This document shows positions 10,383-22,762 of a DNA stretch of 64,000 bases, in pieces. The DNA is taken from NCBI RefSeq assembly GCF_008831285.2, contig NC_045146.1:21033289-21097288 (forward strand). Direction: 5' to 3'. The notes below the pieces were generated by a model, which saw only the letters and a program-made list of their open reading frames with translations, ran no database searches and was not told where the DNA came from. Made by a program: the position numbers and the translations under genes. This DNA comes from Nymphaea colorata (Eukaryota > Streptophyta > Magnoliopsida > Nymphaeales > Nymphaeaceae). Every line of letters starts with the position of its first letter. Position 1 is the stretch's first letter.

Positions 10383-13300
10383 TGGTATCAGGAGCAAAGG
10401 GAGAAGTCGGCATTTTCAAAGGTCGACCAAGGGCTCGTTGAAATCGTTTATAGCTGAGGATCATTCCTACCAATTTTCAAATTTTTTGGAGTATCTGTTG
10501 TTGAGATATTATTTTTACAAGTGCCGTCGGTTTTCAACAATTTACCAAGACAACCGTCAATCATCAATGGAATGCTATTGCAAGCCTCGTATCTGTCAAG
10601 TTGGACGAAAACAATTACCTTCTCTGGAAATCGCAACTTCATAGTGCCATGTATAGCCAGGACTTATTGAGGTATGTTGACGGCTCTTCTACTCCTCCAC
10701 TGGAAAAACTGAATGCTAATTCCACAGAAATTAATCTGGAGTACATCAAATGGAAACGCTCCGACCAGCTTGCGTTAAGCTGGATATTGTCTACTGTTAG
10801 TGAGTCTATACTCACTCAAATTATTTCTTATGACACGGCTCGGGAAGCCTGGGTAGCCCTAGCTAACGCCCATGCATTTCAATCAAATATTCATATTCTT
10901 CAGTTAAAGGGGGATTTGTAAAATGCCAAAAAGAATAACAAAAGTATGTTAAAATATCTCAACCACTTGAGGTTTTTGGTTGATTCTCTTTGAGTTGTGA
11001 ATGAAATTGTTTCTGATTCAAATCTGATTTTGCATACTCTCAACGGTCTATCAAGTGAGTATGAAAGTTTTATTACTATAGTCACCATGTCCAAAATACT
11101 ACCCATCTTTTCTGAGTTACATGATCTCTTACTTAATCAAGAGCATCGACTTCAATTGCTTGCTCCTAAAATCCCCGCCCAAGTTGAGTCTTTAGCAACA
11201 ACCTTTTTCACTCAACGAGGAGGCTATGGTGGTTGATAAAACTATGGCAGTCGTGGGGCTAATAGTGACAGAAATGGTCGTGGTGGTCGTAGCCGCAGAA
11301 GGAACTCTTACCCTAATGGACGAAGCACTCCAGGGCAAAAGACTTCTGAAAATCAGCAGGTTATATGTCAATTTTGTGGGCATCAAAATCATACTGCACG
11401 GACATGTTCTGACATACCAAAGGCTTTTATGGCCATGGCCTTGAATGGTGGCCGCGACAATGTTTGGTACCCTGATAGCGGTGCAACCCATCATGTGACT
11501 CATAGTGATGATTCCATGGAAGACAAAGTCGATTACCAAGGTAAAGAAGGTGTTCTTGTGCTAAGGCTTCGATTTCTCATATTGGTAACATATTTCTCAA
11601 TTCAATCTCATTCTTTTCGGTTAAAGAATGCTATGCATGTACTAAGAATCAGTCAAAATCTTATATCTATCTCTCGTTTTACAAATGACAACAATTGCTC
11701 GATAGAGTTTGATGCTAATGGGTTTGTTGTTAGAGACTTGCAGACAAGGGCAACTCTTCACAAAAGGAAAACTAAGGATGGTCTATACGTATGGGCTGAT
11801 GAAGACAACAAGGAATCTAAACGTACTCTTATTGCGCAACATTCGAGAAGTCTTCCAGCCAATCTTTGGCACCAACTGCTGGGTTACTCTCACTTGAAGA
11901 CATTGAATTTGCTTAAGAAAAATAATGTGCCTTTGAATGATAGTAAATTTGATTTATGCTCTAGTTGTGTTTTGGCTAAGATGCATCGACTGCCATTTGA
12001 TTTCAGTTTAAGTAATAGCACTTATCCTCTTCAGTTACTTCATGCGGATCTTTGGGGGCCTGTCCCAACGTGTTCTAGAGAAAGTTACAAATATTATCTC
12101 TTGATTGTGGATGATTTCTCTCGTTTTAGTTTGATTTTTCCACTTGTTAGAAAATATGACACGTTATCATGCTTCCAAAATTTCAAGATACTTGTGGAAA
12201 AATAATGGGGATATAAGATAAAAAAATTTCATAACGATTCTGGTGGGGAGTTTTTAAGCAATGATTTCTCAAATTTTCTCACTACAAATGGGATAAAAAG
12301 ATGGCTTTCTTGCCCCCACACGCTTCAACAAAATGACATTGTGGAAAGAAAACATCGCCATGTTGTTGAAACAGGATTAAGTATGACGATCCACGCCTCT
12401 CTCCCTCAACGTTTGTGTTGATTCATTTAGGACAGTCGTTCACGTCATCAACCGATTGCCTAGTCCAGAACTCGGAAATAAATCTCCATTTGAAATTATT
12501 TTCAACGCTACCCCTCAATATGATTATTTTCGAGTTCTTGGATGTACATGCTATCTTTTTCTTGTGCCATATAGAGAGTCCAAACTCTCTCCAAAATCCA
12601 AAGCATGTGTCTTCCTTGGATATGGGACATGTCATAAGGGATATATATGTTTAGATCCAATTATTAACATGGTCTTTATTAGCAGACATGTTGTTTCCAA
12701 CGAGACAAGTTTCTTATTTTAAGGATCTGGTTCTCCAACCACTAAAGGGGACGTTGAAAAATGGATTTCCAATCATCTTGACATACTTCCAGCTGAGACA
12801 CAAAAAGAAAACAACTCCAAGCAAACCAGATCTGGTTCAAATCGATCTCAATATGTATTATTACCCAGTCCTCATTCATCGGAAAAAGATCCAACTCCAA
12901 ACAGTCATTCATTCTATTCAGTTAATGCAAGTCCTAATCGTGGGGTTCAAGAAAATGTTATTGATCAATATCCTCATTCTCTCACCATTGAAACTTCAAG
13001 CAAGACTCATCCCATGATCACGAGGTCTCAAGATGGAACTAGGCGACCCAAGACTTATATGGCTGCTACATCTCTGGAAGAAAGAGAACCAGAAAATCTT
13101 AAGGAGGCTTTAAAAGACCCACGATGGATCGAGGCCATGCAAAGTGAAATGGATGCACTTTACAAAAACCAAACGTAGGACTTTGTCACACCACCTAAGG
13201 GAGTTAATATAGTCGGATGTAAGTGGATTTTCAAAATCAAACAATGCTCAGATAGGACTATCGCTCGTTATAAGGCCAAACTTGTGGCCAAAGGTTATAG

Positions 13301-14457
13301 CCAGAGGGAAAGAATTGATTATTCTGACACATATAGTCCAGTGATAAAACTCATCACTATACGAGCAGTCATGGCTATCGTTGTGTCCAAGGGTTGTAAT
13401 ATTCACCAATTGGATGTCAACAATGCCTTTCTTCATGGGATTTTAAAGGAAGAAGTTTTCATAACTCAACCACCAACATTTGAGAATACAGCAAAACCTC
13501 ACCAAGTGTGTCATCTCAAGAAAGCACTTTATGGCTTAAAGCAAGCGCCCCGAGCCTAGTTTGAAAGACTCAAAGGATATCTTCTCCAAAATGGGTTCAG
13601 GGAGTCATTAGTTGACACCCCACTCTTTGTTGGGAAAACCCAAGATACAATCATCTTTCTACTTATATATGTAGATGATATAATTATTACAGGCAATAAT
13701 CCTCAGGAGATTCAAAGGATTATACATAGCTTTGGACAAGCGTTCTCCATAAAAGATCTTGGAAAATTACATTTCTTCTTGGGCATTGAAGTGTCACTTC
13801 AAAAAGACAAAATTGTACTCTCATAGGGAAAATATATCAGAGATATTTTGAGGCGAGCAAACATGGAGAATGCAAAATCTTGTGTCATGCCTGCTGTTCC
13901 AAATGTCCCCGTATCCAAATTCGACAGGAAAAAATTGGAAAATGAAACTCAGTATCGTCAAATCATAGGAGCACTAGTGGCTATACTGATGCCGATTGGG
14001 CTGGGTGCCCGGATAATCAAAGATCCACTAGTGGCTATGTTACAAAAATTGATCACAATATCATATCTTGGAAATCCACCAAACAACAAACAGTGGCAAA
14101 ATCTAACACAGAAGCAGAGTACAAGGCCATTGCAGGAGCTCTCTCAGAAGTCATATGGTAAAATAACTTGATGAAGGATCTGAGAATTCAGACTGAACAA
14201 AAACCAATTTTGTGGTGCGACAACATTGGAGCAACATATTTGACGGCAAATCCAATTTTTCATGCACGAACAAGACAAATAGAAATTGACTATGATTTTG
14301 TCAGAGAGAAGGTGACAGACAATGCAATTGAGATTAAATATGTTCAATCAGAAAAGCAATTAACTGATATTTTCACTAAACCGTTACCAGGGCCAAGATT
14401 TCATTATCTTAAGGAAATGTTAAACGTCCTTGAAATTAAGGTTGGATAGAAGGGGCA

Positions 14458-14845
14458 TGTTAGAAATAAGGTTGCCGATCTAACGCCCTTACCAATTAGA
14501 GATAAGGTTGCCGATCCAACGTCCTTACCAATCTTGCAAGGTAAATCAAATTTTGAATTTCAAGCCAAATATGGAAGAAATGCAATTGACGCTGAAAAGA
14601 AGAAAGCAACAAATGCTCCAACACATGAAAAACGCCAAAACTTATTCCAAATGGAAAGAAATCCAAATTTGTAATCAAGATCCAAGATTTTTGGATCTTG
14701 ACAGACCAGCCTGAAATTTCTATTTAGTATTCTTTCATCTCTCAAGATTTAGTGGTTGTAAAAGAGTATCCCTTTTTCAAAATTGTAGAGAAGGAAAGGC
14801 TTCGTGGACGTAGGTCGAGTTTGACCGAACCGCGTAATCTCTTGT

Positions 14846-14883
<38 letters not shown>

Positions 14884-14891
14884 GTTTTACA
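14458..14891 (+). repeat. 3' LTR of the old copia element
   Basis: It starts TGTTAG after a purine tract and ends TTTTACA. Its first 50 bases hold a short internal duplication of ataaggttgccgatc that the 5' copy lacks. The CT microsatellite lies at 14847-14880. Confidence 0.85.
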
Positions 14892-16135
14892 AGAAGAACA
14901 TAGTTTGATTTCTTCACTAAGGTACTTTACATTTGTCTTTCTTATCACTTTTGTTATTTCTGTCATGTGCCCTTCGATCGTTAAAAAATCCAGCCACGAC
15001 TCAAAGTTGGCCGAACTCATCCGTGATTTGGTCCTGACTTGCTCAATTCAACTGCAATGATCTACAATATAGTTATTTTAAAATTCAACCGAGTTACCGA
15101 GTCAACTCACTAACCCAATGACTCGGTCATCTACCCATGGAGGCTGGGTCACCAGTTTGCTAACTATAACCATGTGTGCTTGAGGGCTTGACCTTGATTG
15201 CAAGCATAATAGAGTAGAAATATTTGTGTTCTTATCAATTTGCATTTCAGTATAGCTTTCTGATGTTTTCACGATTTTTACAAATTTTTAGGATCTTAAT
15301 TTCATGAGGAAAAGTTGTATTCGAGGACCACTATTCTCTAGTACCAAATTATTCAAAATTTTCTGATTTTTAGTTTTTCAAAATCCTTTACTTTTGTAGA
15401 TTCAAACAACACTTTCTTTTGGTATAGCTCTTTACAAAAACAGGTCCTTTGGTATTAACTCTTTACAAAAACAGGTCCTTTTAATCAAACTTGTCAAGAC
15501 TATAAAAGTCTTTTATGACTTTTTATTTCTAGAATAAAATTGAATTTGGGTTTGGTTCTTGGTTTAGAGTTTCTTTTGTGAAAATTAGCCCAAAAAATTT
15601 CAGAATTTTTTATCTTTCGGTGTTTTTTTGATAGATTTTTAAACTATTCCCTGTCTTTGTTTCTCAGGAATCAAAATTCTGAAAACAGAGCTCAGTTCTG
15701 GTTTTTTAGTTCTATCTTTAAACAGATTTTTGCATTCAGCAGGTGCTCTCCTCTTTCGATTTCCCTCGATTCTTGCATTCTCAGTCTTCTTTTTCACCGT
15801 CCTTCGATTCTCGCATTCGAGGGTGATCGCTCTCCCTCGATTCTTGCATTCTCGAGTCTTCTTTTTCACCGTCCATCGATTCTTGCATTCTAGGGTGATC
15901 TTTCTTTCAAGTTCTTCTGATTGCTGTGTATAAGTTTCCATCGAGTTATACGTGATTATATGTTTCTTTTGGACGGTCTAATTGGAAAAGATCTGGGCCA
16001 TGAATTTGTGAATCTTGAGAAAAGGCGAACTCTCTCTCTATAGGTGGTTGTTTCTGCATGGCACATTATGATCGGGTTTGTGTTCTGTCTTTTCTTATTA
16101 CCTAAGAACCTGATTGACAGACTCTTGTAGGAAAG
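14892..16135. other. Repeat-bearing non-coding stretch
   Basis: Just outside the 3' LTR, aacatagtttgatttcttcact (14897-14918) repeats a motif found left of the element at about 9744-9765, and the tgtgcttgag...caagcataatagag block (15174-15212) repeats 9790-9826. Local tandem repeats are present: ctctttacaaaaacaggtcc twice (15428-15480) and a roughly 70-bp unit with gattcttgcattct and ctttttcaccgtcc twice (15765-15900). No gene is recognised. Confidence 0.6.
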
Positions 16136-16246
16136 ATGAACGAAGCCAACGAGGAAGGCGAACGAGGTACCGATCTCCAACTTCTTAAGAAAAAGCTGGC
16201 TGGTTATATGCACCGTCAGGTGCATAAAAAAATGCACACTCTATAG
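16136..16246 (+). CDS. Short open frame, 36 codons, unrecognised
   Basis: It follows a plausible acceptor (ctcttgtag|gaaag), so it might be the last exon of a gene rather than a whole one. The peptide begins MNEANEEGERGTDLQLLKKK and is Glu/Lys-rich and probably helical. I recognise no family and see no convincing upstream exon. Confidence 0.15.
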   Translation: MNEANEEGERGTDLQLLKKKLAGYMHRQVHKKMHTL

Positions 16247-16641
16247 AATGACGGAAATACCTATGTTCATAAAAAAAGATATTTTTTCTACAAGGGTAAA
16301 ACAGGTAGTAACATTTTTAAAAGTCAAGAAAAGACATTCCTTCCAGCACGTCACAACTTATTGACCAGCAGTGCTGAAATCTAAGAATGGCGAATTATTG
16401 CGTGCGCCTGCATAACTTGCCACAAGTTTTGAACACAAAACCTGGTTATATGCACAGAACATACTTTGAACATGTTGTGAACTGGCCTACTCGTAGAAAA
16501 TAAAAATAATAATAAATGAAATGTTGTTTTATTGCATGACGATTCACGCCACTAGCACCGTTGCCCTATATGCTTTAGACGTTCCAACCACTATCTGGTA
16601 TCATTTGACTAAGTAATTAAACATGATCAACCCTCTCGCTG

Positions 16642-16649
16642 TATAAATA
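16642..16649 (+). promoter_or_regulatory. TATA box of the lone MiAMP1-like gene
   Basis: TATAAATA lies 115 bases before the start codon, predicting a leader of about 80 bases. A W-box core (TTTGACT, near 16605) lies 35-40 bases further upstream. Confidence 0.65.
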
Positions 16650-16756
16650 GATGAAGAAGAAGGTCGTAGATACCATCGATTTCCATCAACACCCAGCTAG
16701 CGAGATACTCCTTTATCTCAAGCTATTTAGCTAGTTTCTTCGATCTTCCACCATCC

Positions 16757-17089
16757 ATGGCGAGATCTTTGGGTTTGATCGCAGCCCTGGTGGCAATGCT
16801 TATGGTAGTTGAATTTGCGAGCATTGCGGATGCAAAGTACAAGAGCTACCTGAGGGTGTATGAGGAGGCAGGGTGCCGCCATCGCTCCGAGTTGTACAAC
16901 AGCTGCGGCTGCCACAACCTCAAGTACAGTGGCGGATTCAAGTATGATTACAACGAGAAGCATGACAAGGACTCAAAGATGACAGTGTACAAGCATCCCA
17001 ACTGCCATGGAGTTGGGTTTGTGTTGCCACATGAGGACAAGAATCACTGCAGGCCGTTCCCCTTCAAGAGCGTCCACATCAAGTGTTGA
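16757..17089 (+). CDS. MiAMP1-like secreted antimicrobial peptide (copy A)
   Basis: The intronless 110-residue precursor belongs to the MiAMP1 family, compact beta-barrel (Greek key / crystallin-like) antimicrobial peptides secreted by plants. Residues 1-26 are a signal peptide ending SIADA, and the mature part starts KYKSYLRVY. The six cysteines (40, 50, 52, 83, 98, 110) follow the family spacing: GC, CGC, NC, C and a C-terminal C preceded by PFKSVHI. GG at 59-60 and the F/Y-rich strand match family positions. By my count the mature part is basic (15 Lys/Arg against 9 Asp/Glu). A TATA box and an AATAAA (17127-17132) frame the gene. It lies 29 kb from the main array and on the opposite strand. 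Function in defence is known for the family; the target organism here is inferred only. Confidence 0.9.
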   Translation: MARSLGLIAALVAMLMVVEFASIADAKYKSYLRVYEEAGCRHRSELYNSCGCHNLKYSGGFKYDYNEKHDKDSKMTVYKHPNCHGVGFVLPHEDKNHCRPFPFKSVHIKC

Positions 17090-17126
17090 TCGCCTGGTCA
17101 TGTATATGGTCGTATATGGCTAATTA

Positions 17127-17132
17127 AATAAA
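17127..17132 (+). terminator. Polyadenylation signal of copy A
   Basis: AATAAA lies 38 bases after the stop codon. Confidence 0.45.
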
Positions 17133-18921
17133 GAAAGAGACCAAGTTGGTCTCCTTCGTTTGTTGCTTTGTCGTGTGTGTGCAGTTCATGAGTCTCTTGA
17201 GCCCTCTACGGGACTCGTGGAACTAGCAAATTACATTTCGAGCTTTAAGTGTTTTTGTGCGTGTTGCGCAGATGCACACTATCTGCATGTTTACTACGTT
17301 TCATGGAAATAAATGTATTACCTACATAACATGGTATTAATAAAGACTGATTTCTTTTATATGTTGTGGGTTGGACCATGTTTTCTGTGTTTTTTCATTG
17401 ATAATTTCATTAGCGATCAAAGTTTGACATGCGATTGAGCCTAAATTCGAATCGGGCGATTGAACACTGGAGGCAAGAGTACTATTGAGTTTAGTCGGAA
17501 TGCTCTTCCCAGAAAGGAAGATGATCATCAGATCCATCGTAAGAAATCTCGGGTCAAACTGTGTACACCAGACGGAAGACGGAGCAAGCCAGCCTGCTCC
17601 TATACATATATACTTAGCCAATTGGGTATGACTTCCTTGTCTCTCCTCCAAATATTTTTCTCTGCACACACACACACATAGAGCAGTTGCATGTATCATG
17701 TCTGGTCTCACAGGTGCGAAGATGGTCATTCCTTTGAATATAACTTTATCTTTTTGTAAAGCTAATTAGATTCTAAACCCGTTGCGTGCACCACCTTAGA
17801 GCGCAGACACACAAAATGGACATCTTGGGGATTCTATATTTTCTATTTTCTATCTTTTTGTTCTTAAAGTGGTGTTTGGTGGGATTGAAATCCCATACTG
17901 CTTTAAAAGGTGTGCATTGTAAGAGCATCAGCTTTGACTAAAGAAGGATCTTAAATCTATATTAGAAGTAAAAAACAATGAACTTAAAGTAGAATAAGGG
18001 GAAGGTGTTTGATCTTAAATCCCTGGACTCGTGATGTCAGATCACTGTGAATTTCATGTTCCAGTGTGAAACAAACACACCCTAAAGGGGAGAAGGGTTT
18101 CCTATTTGGATCATTTGGCACACATAACCATCTTTGCTTAGCTTCTTTAAATCCGGTTATGTTATCCAAGTGGATTATGCAAGTGGGTGTTAGGTACTCA
18201 AACGATGAAAATACTCTTGATCGAAAAATAAAAAAGAATGAATCCTCTTTTAGAAGGACAAAGATGAACACCCATAGCCCTCTCCGTGTTCTTAGCTTTG
18301 GTCCTAGTTACTGTTGGGCTTAATAAGGAGGCTGTGATCAGGTGAATCTTTTTAACAAATAGCCAACTTTTATGAAAAGAATATCTCTTTTTTCGTCACA
18401 CAAAAAACTTAAATATTTTGTTCTATAAATATAAATTGATATTTGAATTTATAGATCCCTGTTTTATTAGTAAAGTAATTAAATAAGTATTAATGAACTA
18501 GACAATGTTCTTAATTGTATATTTATGTGATCGCAATCACTTCAAGTACTACATATTTTTTTGACGATGATAAAATAGTAGAACCATGATAATCAGTTTG
18601 ATATTTATATTATTTTTCTTTGCTTTAATGAAGAAGAACCATTAGAATAAAGACCTTTTCGTTGTTAGCCGTTAACATAAAGATTTGACAACTTAATTTT
18701 TTCACTTGCTAAAACAAAGATCTACTCGTTTTTACTTTTGTTATTTTCATATATATGCCACAAAGCACTTCTTAGGGTTTAAAGTCCACAGCATAAAAGT
18801 GCAGTTCATTTCTTCTTTATGTAAGAGACAGAAGGAAAAGATTGATCTGATTTCAACAACTGTTAGACATTGAGGACATGCAGAGCCTGAGGAGATTATA
18901 GGGAGAAGTGGATTCTTAGAC
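17133..18921. other. Non-coding stretch
   Basis: No gene recognised. Short frames occur on both strands near 17337-17729 and 17984-18323 but lack family resemblance. The last kilobase is very AT-rich. Confidence 0.5.
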
Positions 18922-19241
18922 TGTCAAGGGTTGAGCATTACACAACATGACATTGTGACCATTGGCATGAGAGACATGTGATCTCCTCTCCATCAACACA
19001 TTAAACAACTCATGGCAATCCTTGATAATGGAAATATATGATTGTGGAAAGAAATGATTGCCAAGAAATGGTTGCACGTTAAATGGTTGCCATTCTCAAC
19101 CTTAGGTTAACCTTTTTAAAGGTTAAAAATTCAAGTGTATATATTGTTTTGTTATGTATTTCAAATTAGTTAACAAATAAAGAAGATCTAGTATTTTTTC
19201 TATCGCAACTTTCGTTCCCTCGTGATGCTCGACTTGTAACA
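18922..19241 (+). repeat. 5' LTR of the short copia element
   Basis: TGTCAAGG...TGTAACA, 320 bp. It pairs with 21805-22109 and is preceded by the target duplication tagac. Confidence 0.92.
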
Positions 19242-21804
19242 TGGTATCAGAGCTTTGAAGCATGGACAACGAAGGAGCAAAAATGAATGATGCACTCCAT
19301 GGCGACTCCACTGGTTCAGATCCATACTAGGTGATGTCTAATCCTTTTTACATTTACCATTTAGATAATCCTGGAAATATGTTGGTGTCGCAACCTTTCA
19401 TTGAGGATAACTATGGTACATGGAGTGGGGCCATGTCCATGGCTATTTCAGCAGAAAACAAGACTGGTTTCATCGATGGTTCAATTATTGGACCTATGAA
19501 AAAAAACCCATTGTATCTTCCATGGGTTCGACGTAAACATCATGTGTTATCATGGATTTTGAATTCAATTAGCAAAGATATTGCAAGTAGCGTTATTTAT
19601 GCAACTACAACTAAAAAAGTTTGGTAAGATTTAAAGGAAATATTTACTCCAAGTCTTGCCACTAGGATATACCAAATCCAAAGTTCTGTCTCTCGTTTAC
19701 AGCAAGAGACTATGTCGGTGACCTCATATTTCACAAAAATGAAGACTTTGTGGGATGAATTGGGCTCATATTCCCCTCTTTTTGAATGCTTGTGTGGGGC
19801 AATGAGAGCCTATGCAGACCAGATTTAAAAGGAAAAAGTCATTCAATTTTTGATGGGGTTGAGTAACTCATACAATGCCATTAAAGGGCAAATTCTTCTT
19901 TTAGATCCCTTGTCAAATGTGATGAAAGTTTATGTGTTAATTCTACAAGAAGAAAAACAATGAGCAACTAGGATCTTTACCAGACCAAATGAAGGGACTG
20001 CTGCATTAGCCGTCTCACAAGGAAACCATGACAAGGTTGCCAACCGTGACACAACCAATTTCAAATTTCAAAAAGGTCGAGGAAGTCAGTAATCTAAACC
20101 TATATGCAGTCATTGTCGTGGCATAGGACATGTCAAATAAAGGTGCCTTAAGATCATCAGATATCCACCAAGACATCGGTTCTATGATCCAAATTTTAAA
20201 TCTGTTGTGGCAGCCAACGTGACATCAAAACCAGCCACATACATCAAGTCTCTAAGTGACATCCAATGGCAACATACATGGCCCTAACAACAATGGACAA
20301 AATCCTAACGATGCAGTCCTAGCTTCACGATGGAGGAATACCACAAACTGCTCACTTGTCAAAGATCAGGCAATAAATGTCTGCTCTCAAAGACATAAGG
20401 CCATGTGATACACCGGTGATGCTGCCAACCGGTAAGGTGGTTTGTGTTTGCCATATCGATAAAATGTCGCTACCTAACTTTGATATTAATAATGTGATAA
20501 ATATTCCATCATTCAAAGTGAATCTTCTATCTGTCAGTGAGCTAACTAAAACCATGAATTGCTCCATCACTTTTTTTCCTAATTACTGTATTATGCAGGA
20601 CCTGACATTGAAGACGATGATTGATAGAGGTGATGTAAGTGGAGAATTATATGTGCTTTGGCCAGAGACCATAGTAGAATAAAATCACTATTTAACTGTT
20701 TCCAGCTATGAGCTTTGGCACAAAAGGTTAGGACATCCCTCTCTCACGCGTTTAAAATCTGTTAGTGATCATCTAGATTTGAATCTTGAGTTGAATGAAC
20801 ATTTTTTGTGTGATGCATGTCATCGTGCTAAACAAACCCGTTTAAATTTTGATTTAAGTGGGACATCGTCTACTCACTCTTTTGATTTAATTCATTGTGA
20901 TATATGGGGGTTGTATGCCCAAACTTCTCTATCCGGTGCATATTATTTTTTAACCATTATAGCTGATTTCTCTCGTGCGACATTGACTTTTTTTATAAGA
21001 CATAAATATGAAACTTTGCATGTCCTTAAAAAAATTTTTACCATGATCAAAACTCAATTGTCAAATCAAAATTTTGCGTTTCGATAATGAAACTAATTTT
21101 TTTCTCAAGAAATGAAGGAATTTCTATGTTAATAAGGAACCATTCACCAACATAGTTGTGTGGGGACACCACAACAAAATGGCGTTGTAGAACGTAAACA
21201 CCGACATTTACTTGAGGTAGCTAGGGCATTACGGTTTGAATCAAATCTACCACTTCGTTTTTTGGGGGAATGCGTTTTGACTGCAACTTATTTAATTAAT
21301 CGTATTCCAACACCAAACACAAACTGAAAAACACCTTTTGAAATACTTTTTAAAAGAAAACCTTCTATCAAACACCTTCGTACTTTTGGCTTTTTATGTT
21401 ATGCTACCAAAATAAGTCCCAACAAAGATAAATTTGAGACAAGAGCATATAAATGTATTTTTATCGGTTATTCAGATGGACAAAAGACTTACAAAGTGTA
21501 TGATTTAGAATCTCACAAAACTTTTACTAGTAGAGATGTTGTATTCTATGAAAATATATTTTCATTTCAAAAAGAAAAGGAATGTGGGTGTAAAATGGTC
21601 GTTCTTAGGCCTTGTGATTTAAAAGAAGATACATATGACCATTTTTCAAACTTAAAAAACTTTTATAAGGCACAATCAACAAGTTATGTTAGAAGCAAAG
21701 ATCAGTTGACAGATTTGTTCACTAAAGCTCTAACATGAGAGACATTTCAACATTTCCTAAGCAAACTAGGCATAAAAATCTTTAGGCTCCAGTTTGAGGG
21801 GGAG

Positions 21805-22109
21805 TGTCAAGAGCTGAGCATTACACGTAATGACATTATAACCATTGGCATGAGAGACGTGATTTCCTCTCCATCAACACATTGCACAACGCTTGGATAT
21901 CCTTGATAATGGAAAGAAATGATTGCCAAGAAATGGTTGCCCCTTATATGGTTGTCACTCTCAACCTTGTAGACGTTAACCTTGTAGACTTTAAAAATTC
22001 AAGTGTATATATTGTTTTGTTTTATATTTCAAATTAGTTAACAAATAAAGAAGATCTAGTATTTTTTCCATCACAACTTTCGTTCCCTCGTGATGCTTGA
22101 CTTGTAACA
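21805..22109 (+). repeat. 3' LTR of the short copia element
   Basis: 305 bp, preceded by a purine tract and followed by the second copy of tagac. Confidence 0.92.
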
Positions 22110-22114
22110 TAGAC

Positions 22115-22762
22115 CATGCCCTGCTCGAAGAATAACTTCCATTAAAACAGAAATCCAAGGTATCGTGTTTCTGTTTAGCCGATAAGGCTACCAAAAGAGG
22201 CCTACTCCACATGACCACCATGGGAAAAGCTCAAAGGAATTTGTAAGTATGCAAAACTTTAGCTAGAACGTTCGTCTATAGCTCTAAACTCGTAACTCGA
22301 TCGTTGAAATGATTTATTTTCCAGTGAAGAATTGGTCAAACGATCCAATCCTTTCACGAGACTTTTGTCTACAATAATTAACAATACAATATTGAGTGCA
22401 TATCTACAATAGTTCAATCTAACCTCTCTATCTCTATCTTTCTCATCCTTGGAAGAAGGACATTTCCTCTCCCTCTGTGTAACTTTCACCTCTTCCACCT
22501 AATGCCGACCCTGTCACCTTCGACCTTGCTGTAACTTGGTTCCCTTAAGAGGGCACTTTGGTTATGAGGTCCTTCTTCCTTTACCACAGCGAGTGATCGC
22601 CTGTCTCCTTCTTGCAGGCCAAATTGAAAATTTGACGATCTGCAGCACTTTAGGATTGGATCGACTTGATAACTGCTGTCTGCTTTGTCTGTCAACAATG
22701 GAGTCTTACCAGCACTTGTTTGGCTTCTTGTTTCTTCTTTCCTACGGACATCCACCTGAGTC
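22115..22762. other. Non-coding stretch
   Basis: Mixed-composition sequence with short frames on both strands (for example 22486-22776). No family recognised. Confidence 0.4.

Larger units (their letters stand above)
9960..14891 (+). mobile_element. Ty1/copia LTR retrotransposon, old and broken
   Basis: The element is 4.9 kb. The 5' LTR (about 9960-10382) and 3' LTR (14458-14891) align over most of their length but with many differences, so the insertion is old. The primer site tggtatcaggagc (10383-10395) matches initiator Met-tRNA priming. A purine tract precedes the 3' LTR. Parts in order are a gag region (about 10600-11430), protease (DSGATHHVT near 11474), GAG-pre-integrase (about 11860-12000), integrase core (about 12040-12700), reverse transcriptase (about 13200-13800, with YVDDIIITG) and RNase H (about 14020-14440, ending TDIFTKPLPG). 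This copia order (integrase before RT) fixes the superfamily. Coding is broken in many places, roughly ten or more. Both LTRs end in a long CT run. No clean target duplication is visible. Confidence 0.9.
18922..22109 (+). mobile_element. Ty1/copia LTR retrotransposon, short and broken, with target duplication
   Basis: The LTRs (18922-19241 and 21805-22109) begin TGTCAAG and end TGTAACA. They are flanked by the 5-bp duplication tagac (18917-18921 and 22110-22114), so both ends are certain. The primer site tggtatcagagctttg starts at 19242. The polypurine tract gtttgagggggag ends at 21804. Parts seen are gag (about 19331-20100), a GAG-pre-integrase block (about 20700-20850), integrase core (20860-21560, with GVVERKHRH and the family's late NKDKFETRAYKCIFIGYS block) and the tail of RNase H (DQLTDLFTKALT). 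At 3.2 kb it is shorter than the usual 4.5-5 kb. It is broken in several places (about eight or more). The LTRs differ by many substitutions and small indels, so it is of moderate to old age. Confidence 0.92.
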
